DNA from: Anaerolineae bacterium
Lineage (GTDB): Bacteria > Chloroflexota > Anaerolineae > Anaerolineales > Anaerolineaceae
Reading direction: 5' to 3'
NCBI GenBank assembly: GCA_013178295.1
Contig: JABLWW010000004.1
Coordinates: 62,001-126,000 of the forward strand
Length of the DNA stretch: 64,000 bases
Shown: in pieces, positions 25,886-34,832 of the stretch
Position numbering within the stretch: position 1 is the stretch's first letter
Layout of the letters: every line of letters starts with the position of its first letter
Made by a program: the position numbers and the translations under genes
Notes under the pieces: model-generated
Database searches by the model: none
What the model saw: only the letters and a program-made list of their open reading frames with translations
Told to the model about the DNA's origin: nothing

Positions 25886-26791
25886 TTACACCAACAGCCC
25901 AAGCAAAAGACCAATACCGGTCAGCGTGGGAGTCAGCAGGTTGATCACAACATTCTTGCCCATCAGCGGGAGTAATTTTTCAATGGTCTCCAATGCGTTT
26001 TTATGAACACCCATTGCGACCGGGATGGCAACCAGTGCCGAACCCAGCCCCAGCAAGGCAGTAACCGGTAAAAACTTGAGAGCAACACCCACAATGATAG
26101 AGATATAGGTAAGTAGGATAAAGACAACATACACCACTGCTGCAACGGGTTTGCCAGCGATGATAGGGAGCGTGCGTCTGCCAACGCTCTGATCTGCTTC
26201 CACATCCGGAAATTGGTTGAGAAGCAGCAAATTGTTCACCAGAAAGAAAGGCACCAGAGAGGCAAAAAACGACGTCCACGAGTAATGCCCGGTAAGGACA
26301 AAATCTGTGCCCATGACCATCAAGACGCCAAATCCTAAACCCGGCGCAATCAAACAAAGCGCAGGAACACGGTTAATCCAGACGGTATAGGTGAAAATCA
26401 CCAACAGCCCCAACACCCCAAGCGGCAAAATGCCAATTCCTTTTGCCCGCAAAAAGACAAGCCCAATCAACGCGGTCAGGGCGGCACTGAACAGCCCCGT
26501 CAACAGAGCATAGCGGGCTGCTTCTGGATTCGCAGGTAGAGTGCCGCTGCCCCCACTGAAGGGGGTGCGCGTCGTGCGAAAATCCAGCCCGCTTCTAAAA
26601 TCAAAATACTCATTGAGGGCATTCACACTTATATGCGCGCTGACTGCGCCTACCAACGCCAGGATGATATACCAGATATTGGCGCTCCCGCCCATCCACA
26701 GTGCACTGCTGACGCCTAAAAAGACACACACTGGCGCCAGCACCAGAAAAGGCGGACGCATTGGGCCTAAAACCAGCTTTAAGCTTTTCAT
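25886..26791 (-). CDS. UbiA-family prenyltransferase (MenA-like)
   Basis: An integral membrane aromatic prenyltransferase of 301 residues with about nine hydrophobic segments. The two Asp-rich motifs that bind Mg and the prenyl diphosphate are NEYFDFRSGLD near residue 75 and DVEADQSVGRRTLP near residue 195. MenA-like members attach a polyprenyl chain to the quinone ring; others act on tocopherol or chlorophyll precursors. I chose the ATG at 26791; GAGGAA lies about 11 nt upstream. No other quinone genes are close. Specificity is not fixed by the sequence. Confidence 0.9.
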   Translation of the reverse strand: MKSLKLVLGPMRPPFLVLAPVCVFLGVSSALWMGGSANIWYIILALVGAVSAHISVNALNEYFDFRSGLDFRTTRTPFSGGSGTLPANPEAARYALLTGLFSAALTALIGLVFLRAKGIGILPLGVLGLLVIFTYTVWINRVPALCLIAPGLGFGVLMVMGTDFVLTGHYSWTSFFASLVPFFLVNNLLLLNQFPDVEADQSVGRRTLPIIAGKPVAAVVYVVFILLTYISIIVGVALKFLPVTALLGLGSALVAIPVAMGVHKNALETIEKLLPLMGKNVVINLLTPTLTGIGLLLGLLV

Positions 26792-26827
26792 AGACAAATT
26801 CCTCGCTGTCATTGTTAAACTGAAGCG

Positions 26828-26856
26828 ATTGTACAAAAAAAAGCCCCTTCTGTAAA
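26828..26856 (-). promoter_or_regulatory. sigma-70-type promoter of the UbiA prenyltransferase
   Basis: On the minus strand TTTACA (26856-26851) and TACAAT (26833-26828) are separated by exactly 17 bp. The start codon lies 36 nt further on. This is one of the few full -35/-10 promoters in the window. Confidence 0.6.
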
Positions 26857-26973
26857 GAGAGAAAACGAAATATGTCGCCATAAAAATCAGAGCATAAAAT
26901 TAAGGGAATTAATCTGCCAACAGTATATTCAAAGCCTTTTAAATGACGTTTTATCAAAAAAACTGATTACATT

Positions 26974-27009
26974 TTGCATTTTGAATGCAATTATCTGTTA
27001 TGTTACACT
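26974..27009 (+). promoter_or_regulatory. promoter and overlapping palindrome upstream of the M28 peptidase
   Basis: TTGAAT (26981-26986), 17 bp, then TGTTACACT (27001-27009) as an extended -10. A perfect 7-bp inverted repeat, TTGCATT and AATGCAA around TTG (26974-26990), lies across the -35 box, so a repressor site is possible. Confidence 0.5.
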
Positions 27010-27062
27010 TTTCTTACCGCTTTCACCTTGCAAAAATTTTTTAACGGAGGAGAAACAGAATA

Positions 27063-29309
27063 ATGAACCGCCTTGTATATATTGTATTATCTGTAACATT
27101 GATAACTGTATTGCTGGGAGCTTGCCAGCCGCCCGCCCCAGCCCCGACAGAAGCACCCGTATCCCCTACGCAACCCCCGCCTCCGCCACCAACCTCTGCC
27201 CCCACCGTGGAACCCATCGCAACACTGCAACAGCTGCAGGGAAGATATCTTGAGGCAGCGGACGTAGGGTATGCCTATCAGGTTGCCGTAAAAACTTCGG
27301 AATTCGGAAACGGGCCACTCGGGTTTCGCAACGCCGGCAGCCAGGCAGAGCATCAGACTGCCGATTATCTATATGAGGAGATGAAGAAAATAGGTCTTCA
27401 AGATGTCCTCAAAGAGGAGTTCCCGGTGGACAGTTGGGAATTCAAAGGTGCTGAAATCAAGGTGCTTGAACCGGCTACCGAGTCAAAAGTGATTACCGCC
27501 TCCACGTATGCTGTCCAGGGTACCCCGCCCGAAGGCATCCAGGGCGAATTGGTTTATGTCAATAAAGGCACCAAGGACGACTACACAGACATTGATGTAA
27601 CCGGCAAAATTGTCCTTTTGGATGTGGACATGCGCGCCGATTGGTGGATCACATACCCGGCGCTTCAGGCGCAATACAAGGGCGCGGCGGCGGTGATCAG
27701 CACTTGCAGCGGTGGGTATGCCATGCTCAACGACGATACTCTCAATTCACAAGACTTTGTCGGTCCAGTGGCAATCCCCACACTGAACATCAGCCGCAAC
27801 GATGCAAATTATCTCAAAGGGCTATTAGAAAAAGGCAAAGTGGCGGTTGAACTCAAATCCGACAATGTCGTCAAGCCCGGCGGCATCAGCTATAACATCT
27901 CTGGCAAAATACCCGGCAAGTCCAGCGATGAATATATTATCATCGGCGATCACTATGACGCGCATTTCAAAGGCTTTCAGGATAATGCCAGTGCAGTGGG
28001 GATCACCCTGGCAATCGCTAAAGGTATGATCGACGCAGGGTATCAGCCAGAACGCACGCTCATCTTCATCCTTCATGGCGCGGAGGAGTGGGGCGCCATT
28101 GATACCCGTTATGACTGGTCTATCGGTGCCTGGTACCACGTCTTTAAATTACACCCCGAATGGTCAGGCAAGGCGCTGGCGTACTTCAATTTTGAAATGC
28201 CAGCTTACGCCGACGGCGACGCATCTTTAATCCTTTCCACACCAGAACTGGTCAACTTTGTCGAAACATATTACAGCGCCGACGCTCCAAAACCCGAAGG
28301 CATTTTCCCCGAAGGTGTCAAGGTCAACTACCCCACATTCACCTGGTCGGATGATTTCTCATATACCATCGCTGGCATTCCCGCCATGGTCACCGATTTC
28401 GGCTCTTCAGGTTTTATGGAGAAAATCTACCACTCCAACTTTGATACGGTGGACACATACAACGAGAAGGCTTTTGACTACAACCTCAAGTTCTTTGGTT
28501 CGATGGTCATTGCCCTGGACCAAAGACCAGCTGTTCCTCTTGACTTCACCCTGCAGGCAGCGCGTCTCAAAGAGGCTGTCAATATGGACGCATATAAGCT
28601 AGCTGGCGTGGATTTCGAGCCGCTGATGGATGAGATTGACAATTTCGAGAAATTAGCTACCGAAAAATATAGCCAGGTGGTCAAATTAAATCAGCTGTAT
28701 GCCGAGTTGATCGCTGCCCACAACGCAGGCAAAGGTGATCAAACAGCTTTGTTGGAAGAAGTCAGGGCAGCGGGAAAAACTGCCAACCGCGAGCTGCTGG
28801 CTGCTTATAAGGCTTTTCAAGATAATCTTATCCGCCTAAGCTGGTGGGATGAGCCTATCTTTGGCTTTGAGCATCCGCAGAAAAACATTGCTTTGCTGAA
28901 CGAAGCCATTACCAAACTTGAGGCAGGCGAAGCCGCCGACGTGGTAGATAATGTCCTCTGGCAAATTGAAGACAAATGGTATTACTATGCCTTTGATCAG
29001 CAGGTTACAGACCACTTTAGGGATCAGGTGCTTCAACAATCAGACGACCGCCTGTTCTGGGGTGCAGGCAGAATCGTGGGGTACCTGGATATCTACCCAA
29101 CGGTTGACTCCATTCTGGCAAAGAACGCCGAAGGTGCAAAAGACTACACAGAAGAAATTGCAACACTCCAGGAAGCCCTCCAAAGCCAGTATCCGCTTTT
29201 GCAACAGTTGACGCAGGAAAACACTGCCGGGTTGAAAGCTGTTCAGGAAAAGCTCGGTAAGGCAGATTTGACTGCGGTGATCCAAAAAGCAGAAGCTGCA
29301 GTTAAGTAA
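27063..29309 (+). CDS. exported M28 family aminopeptidase lipoprotein
   Basis: A 748-residue extracellular metallopeptidase. The N-terminus is a lipoprotein signal (LLGAC, Cys21), followed by a Pro/Thr-rich linker and a PA-like domain. The M28 zinc residues are in order: His297 and Asp299 (GDHYD), Asp307 (QDNAS), Glu341-Glu342 (HGAEEW) and His457 (IYHSNFD). The last 250 residues are an extra, mostly helical region with no family I recognise. GGAGGAGAA before the ATG is a strong ribosome site. It is a single-gene unit with its own promoter and a terminator after it. It probably releases N-terminal amino acids from peptides outside the cell. Confidence 0.93.
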   Translation: MNRLVYIVLSVTLITVLLGACQPPAPAPTEAPVSPTQPPPPPPTSAPTVEPIATLQQLQGRYLEAADVGYAYQVAVKTSEFGNGPLGFRNAGSQAEHQTADYLYEEMKKIGLQDVLKEEFPVDSWEFKGAEIKVLEPATESKVITASTYAVQGTPPEGIQGELVYVNKGTKDDYTDIDVTGKIVLLDVDMRADWWITYPALQAQYKGAAAVISTCSGGYAMLNDDTLNSQDFVGPVAIPTLNISRNDANYLKGLLEKGKVAVELKSDNVVKPGGISYNISGKIPGKSSDEYIIIGDHYDAHFKGFQDNASAVGITLAIAKGMIDAGYQPERTLIFILHGAEEWGAIDTRYDWSIGAWYHVFKLHPEWSGKALAYFNFEMPAYADGDASLILSTPELVNFVETYYSADAPKPEGIFPEGVKVNYPTFTWSDDFSYTIAGIPAMVTDFGSSGFMEKIYHSNFDTVDTYNEKAFDYNLKFFGSMVIALDQRPAVPLDFTLQAARLKEAVNMDAYKLAGVDFEPLMDEIDNFEKLATEKYSQVVKLNQLYAELIAAHNAGKGDQTALLEEVRAAGKTANRELLAAYKAFQDNLIRLSWWDEPIFGFEHPQKNIALLNEAITKLEAGEAADVVDNVLWQIEDKWYYYAFDQQVTDHFRDQVLQQSDDRLFWGAGRIVGYLDIYPTVDSILAKNAEGAKDYTEEIATLQEALQSQYPLLQQLTQENTAGLKAVQEKLGKADLTAVIQKAEAAVK

Positions 29310-29333
29310 AATCGTCCTTTCGTGCCCAGTTGA

Positions 29334-29374
29334 GACCTCCGTGAGCAGACCTCTCGCGGAGGTTCTTGTTTTCT
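29334..29374 (+). terminator. intrinsic terminator after the M28 peptidase
   Basis: A 12-bp stem pairs GACCTCCGTGAG (29334-29345) with CTCGCGGAGGTT (29353-29364, with G-T wobbles), a 7-nt loop, then CTTGTTTTCT. This is the clearest terminator in the window. Confidence 0.8.
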
Positions 29375-29382
29375 AAATCGGG

Positions 29383-29388
29383 TATAAT
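29383..29388 (+). promoter_or_regulatory. -10 box at the head of the large glycan cluster
   Basis: TATAAT with only 8 nt between it and the GTG start at 29397, which suggests a leaderless or very short leader transcript. It lies immediately after the peptidase terminator. Confidence 0.55.
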
Positions 29389-29396
29389 TCCAGGCG

Positions 29397-30950
29397 GTGG
29401 AATCACGATCATCTGTTTTCAAGCGCGGGCTGTTCACACTGGCAGGCGGGCTGGTTCTTGGGACAGTTGTTGCTTGGTTAAGCCCCGGCGAATGGCTCAG
29501 GGGATGGCTGGCTGCTTCATTCATCTGCTGGATTAGCCTGTTCTGTCTGGCAAGCGCATGGAAGTGGGGCGGAGGCGGAAAGACTCTGGCATGGATGATG
29601 ACGCTTGCCTTTGTGCTCCGTCTGGGAGCGGGCATCTACCTGACCCTCGCGTTGCCCACCCACGGTTATGATGACCCCCAACAGAACGCTGGTTATGTGT
29701 TTACCGATGCATATCGGCGCGATACGGAAGCCTGGGGGTTCACCCTTTCAGCGACCCCGCTGTGGGACATCTTCAAAGCCGAACTGGACACCGATCAATA
29801 TGGCGGGCTGCTCATCCTGAGCGGCATTCTGTATCGCTATCTCAGCCCGGATGCGCACCGGCCTTTGTTGATCATCCTTCTGGCGGCTTCGTTTGCCGCC
29901 TTGGGTGTTCCATTTCTTCACCGGGCTGTATGCCAGCGCTGGGAGCAGACATTGGCAGATCTAACCTGCTGGATACTTGTTTTATACCCAGATAGTATCC
30001 TGTTTGGAAGTTCACAGATGCGGGAGCCATTTCTCATCGGGCTGCTTTGTATTGCTTTCTGGGGAATAGTCAACTGGCGGCAAAACCGCTATACGGCAGC
30101 GGCGGCTTTCTTGATAGGGTGGTCAGGGATGATGGTATTCTCCACCCGCATGGGCATTGCCGCATTGGCTTTTCTGATCGTATGGCTCTGGCTGGAAGAC
30201 CTCTTGCCCAAATCGTCAGCATGGCAGTGGTTGGGCTGGGTAAGCCTCTGCCTGGCAGGGGCAGGGGTGGTGGTGCTGGGCTGGCAGTGGCTGCACACCA
30301 CCGCCGCCTGGGATATTCTACTTACGGAGCGCAATTCTGGTCGGGTGCAAACTGCCATCAGTGAACTGGCAGGCGGGCGTTTTGGACCACAGTTTATTGT
30401 CATTTATGGTCTGGCGCAGCCTGTTCTGCCCGCCGCTATTGCAGAACCAGCGCTGGCGTTGTGGAAAACCATTGCAATCATGCGTTCGCTGGGCTGGTAT
30501 GCTCTGGCGCCGTTTCTGTTGTACGGCATCTTCTCAGTATGGAAAGCACAGCCAGGCGCTGAGAAACGTATTCTCATCTGGGTAGCAATTTTCACCTTTG
30601 CCTGGTTACTTATCTCCTCAATGCGCGCTGGCGGCGACCAGTGGGATAATCCCCGCTACCGTATGGTGTTTTTACCTTTCCTTGCCCTTCTGGCAGCCTG
30701 GGCGGCGCTGCGCGCCCTGCACCTGCGTGATCTGTGGCTGGTGCGCTGGTTTGTGGTGGAAGCTGTTTTTCTGGGGTTTTTCACCGCCTGGTACTTCAGC
30801 CGCTATTTTCAGGTGGGGAAGCGTCTGCCCTTCTGGCACATGGTAGCATGGATCGCTGCACTCAGCGCCTTAGTGCTACTCAGCGGTGTGGTCTGGGATT
30901 TGGGACGCAATTTCCTTAAGCGGCGGCAAAACCGCATTCATCGTTTATAA
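29397..30950 (+). CDS. polytopic membrane protein, probable GT-C-type glycosyltransferase
   Basis: A 517-residue protein with about twelve hydrophobic segments. The first external loop contains YDDPQQNAGYVFTDAYRRD and the stretch after it is acidic, as in lipid-phosphate-sugar-dependent GT-C enzymes. MREPFLIGLL and STRMGIAALAFL lie in later segments. No precise family is recognised. The start is a GTG placed just after a TATAAT box. It heads the long plus-strand run of glycan genes and is followed by a GT2 gene whose product may supply its polyprenyl-phosphate-sugar donor. Confidence 0.7.
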   Translation: MESRSSVFKRGLFTLAGGLVLGTVVAWLSPGEWLRGWLAASFICWISLFCLASAWKWGGGGKTLAWMMTLAFVLRLGAGIYLTLALPTHGYDDPQQNAGYVFTDAYRRDTEAWGFTLSATPLWDIFKAELDTDQYGGLLILSGILYRYLSPDAHRPLLIILLAASFAALGVPFLHRAVCQRWEQTLADLTCWILVLYPDSILFGSSQMREPFLIGLLCIAFWGIVNWRQNRYTAAAAFLIGWSGMMVFSTRMGIAALAFLIVWLWLEDLLPKSSAWQWLGWVSLCLAGAGVVVLGWQWLHTTAAWDILLTERNSGRVQTAISELAGGRFGPQFIVIYGLAQPVLPAAIAEPALALWKTIAIMRSLGWYALAPFLLYGIFSVWKAQPGAEKRILIWVAIFTFAWLLISSMRAGGDQWDNPRYRMVFLPFLALLAAWAALRALHLRDLWLVRWFVVEAVFLGFFTAWYFSRYFQVGKRLPFWHMVAWIAALSALVLLSGVVWDLGRNFLKRRQNRIHRL

Positions 30951-30951
30951 T
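30946..30951 (+). promoter_or_regulatory. internal -10 box before the GT2 gene
   Basis: TATAAT overlaps the stop codon of the previous gene, 11 nt before the GTG at 30963; that spacer holds the AAGGGG ribosome site. It may provide extra transcription within the cluster. Confidence 0.35.
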
Positions 30952-30962
30952 AAGGGGTTGAA

Positions 30963-31940
30963 GTGAAACTTTCCATTGTGGTTCCTGTCTATAACGAGCG
31001 CGAGACACTGCCGCTTCTTCATCAGGCTGTTCATACTGCACTGGCTAATGTGCCTTATGAATGGGAGCTTATCCTCGTCGATGACGGCAGCAAAGACGGA
31101 AGCCTTGAGGTAATGGAAAGCCTTGCGAACAGCGACAGCGATCATGTGCGCGTGGTGGCATTGCGACGCAACTTTGGGCAGACCGCTGCGATCGCCGCTG
31201 GGATTGATCACAGTGTTGGGGAGATCATCGTCCCGATGGACGCCGATATGCAAAATGACCCAGCGGATATCCCGATGATGATTGAGAAAATCGAAGAGGG
31301 TTTTGACGTGGTCAGCGGCTGGCGTTTTAAGCGGCAGGATACGTTCTTTACCCGTACACTACCCTCCCGAATCGCCAACTGGCTGATCTCATCGGTAACG
31401 GGAGTCCATCTGCATGATTACGGCTGTACACTGAAGGCTTACCGGCGCGAGGTAATCACCGGTTTTCGTTTATATGGCGAGATGCACCGCTTTATCCCGG
31501 TGTATGCCAATTCAGTGGGCGCCAGAATTACCGAGGTAAGAGTTCAGCATCACCCGCGCCAGTTTGGCAAGGCAAAGTATGGACTGGAGCGCACCATCAA
31601 AGTAATTCTCGACCTCTTCACGGTCAAATTCCTGACCCGCTACGCCAACAAGCCCATTTACCTGTTTGGAGGCGCCGGGGTCTTGCTCATCGTTTTCAGC
31701 GCGGCGATTTTGCTCTATCTGTTTGTCCGCCGCATCTTTTTTAACGTATCCCCCTTTGATTCACCGCTCTTTCCCACAAGTTTAATGGTGGCGATTATGG
31801 GATTTCAATCCATTCTCATGGGGCTGATCGCCGAATTGCTTGCCCGAACATATCATGAGTCACAGGGAAAACCAAACTATATTGTGCGCAAATTGATCCA
31901 TCCCAACCCACCTCAGAACAATGGCAGGCGGGAGCGTTAA
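30963..31940 (+). CDS. glycosyltransferase family 2, polyprenyl-phosphate sugar synthase type
   Basis: A 325-residue GT2 enzyme like GtrB, ArnC and DPM synthases, which make polyprenyl-phosphate-sugars. The GT-A site is IVVPVYNERETLPLL and MDADMQNDPADIP (DAD metal motif). Two C-terminal membrane segments (LFGGAGVLLIVFSAAILLYL, and one near LMVAIMGFQSILMG) match this class. The start is a GTG with AAGGGG upstream. The preceding GT-C-like protein is a reasonable user of its product. The sugar is unknown. Confidence 0.9.
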   Translation: MKLSIVVPVYNERETLPLLHQAVHTALANVPYEWELILVDDGSKDGSLEVMESLANSDSDHVRVVALRRNFGQTAAIAAGIDHSVGEIIVPMDADMQNDPADIPMMIEKIEEGFDVVSGWRFKRQDTFFTRTLPSRIANWLISSVTGVHLHDYGCTLKAYRREVITGFRLYGEMHRFIPVYANSVGARITEVRVQHHPRQFGKAKYGLERTIKVILDLFTVKFLTRYANKPIYLFGGAGVLLIVFSAAILLYLFVRRIFFNVSPFDSPLFPTSLMVAIMGFQSILMGLIAELLARTYHESQGKPNYIVRKLIHPNPPQNNGRRER

Positions 31941-33085
31941 TGCGTATTCTGGTTTTGATACATGAATACCCACCAGTGGGCGGTGGGGGTGGCACAGTGG
32001 CACAAGACGTCTGCCGCATGTTGGCAGAGAAGGGACATGAAATCCAGCTATTAACGGTAAGCTGGGAAGGCGTTCCTGCGGTAGAGCAAAAAGATGGGAT
32101 TCTGATTCATCATCTGGGCAGAACACGCAGGCAGCCCTACCGGGCTGCTTTTAGCGAAATGGCACTCTACACATTCTGTGCTTTTTGGAAAGGGTTGGGT
32201 ATCATCCGCAGATGGCACCCCGATCTGATACACGTTCATTTTGCACTGCCTGGGGGGCTGGCAGCTTGGGCACTCTCATTGGTTACAGGCGTTCCTTACG
32301 TGCTGACCGCACATCTTGGGGATGTCCCTGGCGGCGTTCCCGAGAAAACGGATCACTGGTTTCGCTGGGTCTATCCTGTTACCCCCTTTATTTGGCGTAG
32401 GGCGTCCTACCGCACAGCTGTTTCGAACTATACGCGCCAGATGGCATTACGTCATTATCCCCTGCCGATTGAAGTGATTTTTAACGGCGTCAGTCTGACC
32501 GAATTAGACCCGGGAGAAATTTGTGTGCAGGACCCGCCGCGCGTGCTTTTTGTCGGGCGTTTTGTGCCGCAGAAAAACCCGCTCCAGGTGGTGCGTTCGC
32601 TGGCAAACTTGCGCCATCTACCCTGGCAATGCGTGATGCTGGGCGACGGGGCTTTGCGGCCAGAGGTAGAGAAGCTGATCGCCGAATTGGGGCTACAGGA
32701 ACGTTTCACCCTGCCCGGATGGGTCTCTCCCCAGGAAGTGCAGGAGTGGTTCAGACACAGCGATATTCTCTTCATCCCTTCTCTGTCCGAGGGATTGCCT
32801 GTAGTGGGCGTCCAGGCAATGGCAATGGGGCTGGCGCTGGTGCTCAGCCGTGTAGGCGGCTGCATTGATTTGGTTGAACCACAAACCAACGGTTTTTTAC
32901 TGGAAAAAGAAGATGCTGCCGGGTTTGAACATGCATTAGAGCTACTGCTAGAGGACCGCGAGCGTCTCCTCTCCTATCGCCGTGCCAGCCGCCGCCTGGC
33001 AGCCCGCTTTGATTTGAAGAACGTGGTAGAATCGTACCAGCATATCTTTGCCCAGGTATGCAAACGTTCAACGCCGGAGATTTAA
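31940..33085 (+). CDS. glycosyltransferase family 4
   Basis: A 381-residue GT-B enzyme. The acceptor-side motif is HEYPPVGGGGGTVAQDV, and the donor site SLSEGLPVVGVQAMAMG near residue 280 has the E-x7-type spacing. It overlaps the GT2 gene by 1 bp (TAATG) and the next gene begins 5 nt after its stop, so it is well inside the operon. It probably adds one sugar of the repeat unit. Confidence 0.92.
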   Translation: MRILVLIHEYPPVGGGGGTVAQDVCRMLAEKGHEIQLLTVSWEGVPAVEQKDGILIHHLGRTRRQPYRAAFSEMALYTFCAFWKGLGIIRRWHPDLIHVHFALPGGLAAWALSLVTGVPYVLTAHLGDVPGGVPEKTDHWFRWVYPVTPFIWRRASYRTAVSNYTRQMALRHYPLPIEVIFNGVSLTELDPGEICVQDPPRVLFVGRFVPQKNPLQVVRSLANLRHLPWQCVMLGDGALRPEVEKLIAELGLQERFTLPGWVSPQEVQEWFRHSDILFIPSLSEGLPVVGVQAMAMGLALVLSRVGGCIDLVEPQTNGFLLEKEDAAGFEHALELLLEDRERLLSYRRASRRLAARFDLKNVVESYQHIFAQVCKRSTPEI

Positions 33086-33090
33086 TAGAG

Positions 33091-33696
33091 ATGGGAATTC
33101 GTATCCACCCCACAGCAGAAGTTTCTGAACAGGCTGTTATTGGTGATGGTACCAGTATATGGCATCATGCGCAGGTTCGTCCTGGAGCAAGAATTGGCAA
33201 AAATTGTATCATTGGGAAAGGGGTGTATATTGACGCCGACGTGGCAATTGGCGACAATGTCAAGATCCAAAACTATGTCTCGGTATATCATGGCGTGACC
33301 CTGGAAGACGGCGTTTTTGTCGGTCCGCATGTGTGTTTCACCAATGATATGCGTCCGCGGGCAATTAATGTAGATGGCTCTCTAAAAAGCGCGGATGACT
33401 GGGTGCTCAGTCAAACCCTGGTCAAGCGCGGCGCTGCGCTGGGCGCCAACTCAACCATTCGCTGCGGTATCACCATTGGAGAATGGGCAATGTGTGGCTC
33501 TGGCAGTGTTTTGACCAAAGATGTGCCCGCCTATGGTTTGGTGTACGGGAATCCTGCAAGGCTGCACGGCTTTGTCTGTCCGTGTGGGGAACAGGTAGAA
33601 AAAACCACAGTTCACAGTGGAGTGGTGCAGGCACGTTGCCCCTCCTGTGGACATACCATCGAAGTTCCACAAAAAGAATGGGAGAAAATTGAATGA
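33091..33696 (+). CDS. wbpD: UDP-2-acetamido-3-amino-glucuronate N-acetyltransferase, WbpD/WlbB-like, with zinc ribbon
   Basis: A left-handed beta-helix acetyltransferase of 201 residues. Hexapeptide repeats run from about residue 15 to 135 (RPGARIGKNCIIGKGVYID). In Pseudomonas aeruginosa WbpD acetylates the 3-amino group of a UDP-glucuronate derivative. The last 40 residues form an additional zinc-ribbon-like element, CPCGEQ and CPSCGHT. I chose the ATG at 33091 with GGAGA upstream. It overlaps the aminotransferase gene (ATGA). The next three genes complete the pathway. Confidence 0.9.
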   Translation: MGIRIHPTAEVSEQAVIGDGTSIWHHAQVRPGARIGKNCIIGKGVYIDADVAIGDNVKIQNYVSVYHGVTLEDGVFVGPHVCFTNDMRPRAINVDGSLKSADDWVLSQTLVKRGAALGANSTIRCGITIGEWAMCGSGSVLTKDVPAYGLVYGNPARLHGFVCPCGEQVEKTTVHSGVVQARCPSCGHTIEVPQKEWEKIE

Positions 33697-34775
33697 TAAA
33701 TATTGCAAAGCCAATCATTGGTGATGAAGAAAAGCAGGCGGTAATGGAGGTGCTTGATTCGGGTATCATTGCGCAAGGTCCACGCGTTAAGGCATTTGAG
33801 GAAGCTTTTGCGCAGATGTGTGCCACGCGGTATGCGATCGCCACATCTTCCGGCACCACCGCTCTGCATGTGGCTTTGCTTGCCAATAAAATTGGTCCTG
33901 GAGATGAAATCATCACATCGGCGTTCACTTTTATTGCCTCTGCGAACAGCGCATTGTATGTGGGTGCCCGCCCGGTATTTGTAGATATTGATCCCAAAAC
34001 ATATAACCTTGACCCCTCAAAAATTGAAGCCGCAATCACCCCACGCACCAAAGCCATTATGCCAGTTCATTTGTTTGGCCTGTGCTGTGATATGGATGCC
34101 ATCACAGCCATTGCTAAAAAGCATAACCTGATCATCATTGAAGACGCCTGTCAAAGTCACGGCGCTGTCTGTAATGGGCGCAAGGCTGGCTCCTTTGGCA
34201 CAGGCGCTTTTTCACTATATCCAACAAAGAACATCACCTCCGGTGAAGGCGGGATGATTACCACCAACAGTGACGAAATTGATGAGAGCTGCCGGGTAAT
34301 ACGCCAGCATGGTATGCGCCGCCGCTATTATCATGATGAACTGGGGTTCAATTTCCGTATGACGGACATCCACGCCGCCATCGGGCTGGCACAGCTTGGC
34401 AAGCTGCAAACCTACAACAAAAAGCGGCAGCAGAATGCCACATTTTTGAACGCTCATCTTAAAGGGGTAACAGTCCCCTATACCCCGCCGGGGTTTGAGC
34501 ATGTATATCATCAATACACTGTGCGTGTTCCGGATGGGAGGCGGGACGCGTTGCGGGAATACCTCAAGGAGCAGGAAATTGGGTCTGAGGTATATTACCC
34601 TGTGCCGATTCATAAGCAGAGTTTTTACGTGCGGCAATTAGGATATCATGATTACCTCCCCGAAACAGAAAAAGCCGCTGCAGAAGTGCTCTCTTTGCCT
34701 GTTCATCCTTCTCTGACACAGTCTGACCTGGAAAAGATTGTACAGGCAGTTAACACATTTATGGGGAAAGGCTGA
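33693..34775 (+). CDS. wbpE: UDP-2-acetamido-2-deoxy-3-oxo-glucuronate aminotransferase, WbpE/WlbC-like
   Basis: A DegT/DnrJ-family PLP enzyme of 360 residues. Lys179 (LYPTKNITSGEGG) is the expected PLP lysine and Asp151 (IIEDACQSHGA) the PLP-nitrogen partner. WbpE/WlbC enzymes transfer an amino group from glutamate to C3 of the 3-oxo sugar made by WbpB. The gene starts 4 bp before the acetyltransferase stop and is followed by the dehydrogenase gene, which matches the known WbpB-WbpE coupling. Confidence 0.92.
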   Translation: MINIAKPIIGDEEKQAVMEVLDSGIIAQGPRVKAFEEAFAQMCATRYAIATSSGTTALHVALLANKIGPGDEIITSAFTFIASANSALYVGARPVFVDIDPKTYNLDPSKIEAAITPRTKAIMPVHLFGLCCDMDAITAIAKKHNLIIIEDACQSHGAVCNGRKAGSFGTGAFSLYPTKNITSGEGGMITTNSDEIDESCRVIRQHGMRRRYYHDELGFNFRMTDIHAAIGLAQLGKLQTYNKKRQQNATFLNAHLKGVTVPYTPPGFEHVYHQYTVRVPDGRRDALREYLKEQEIGSEVYYPVPIHKQSFYVRQLGYHDYLPETEKAAAEVLSLPVHPSLTQSDLEKIVQAVNTFMGKG

Positions 34776-34832
34776 TTCAACCTTTAGGGCGCACAAGTTG
34801 CGCAAACTTGACAAAGCCTTGAGGAGAATGAT

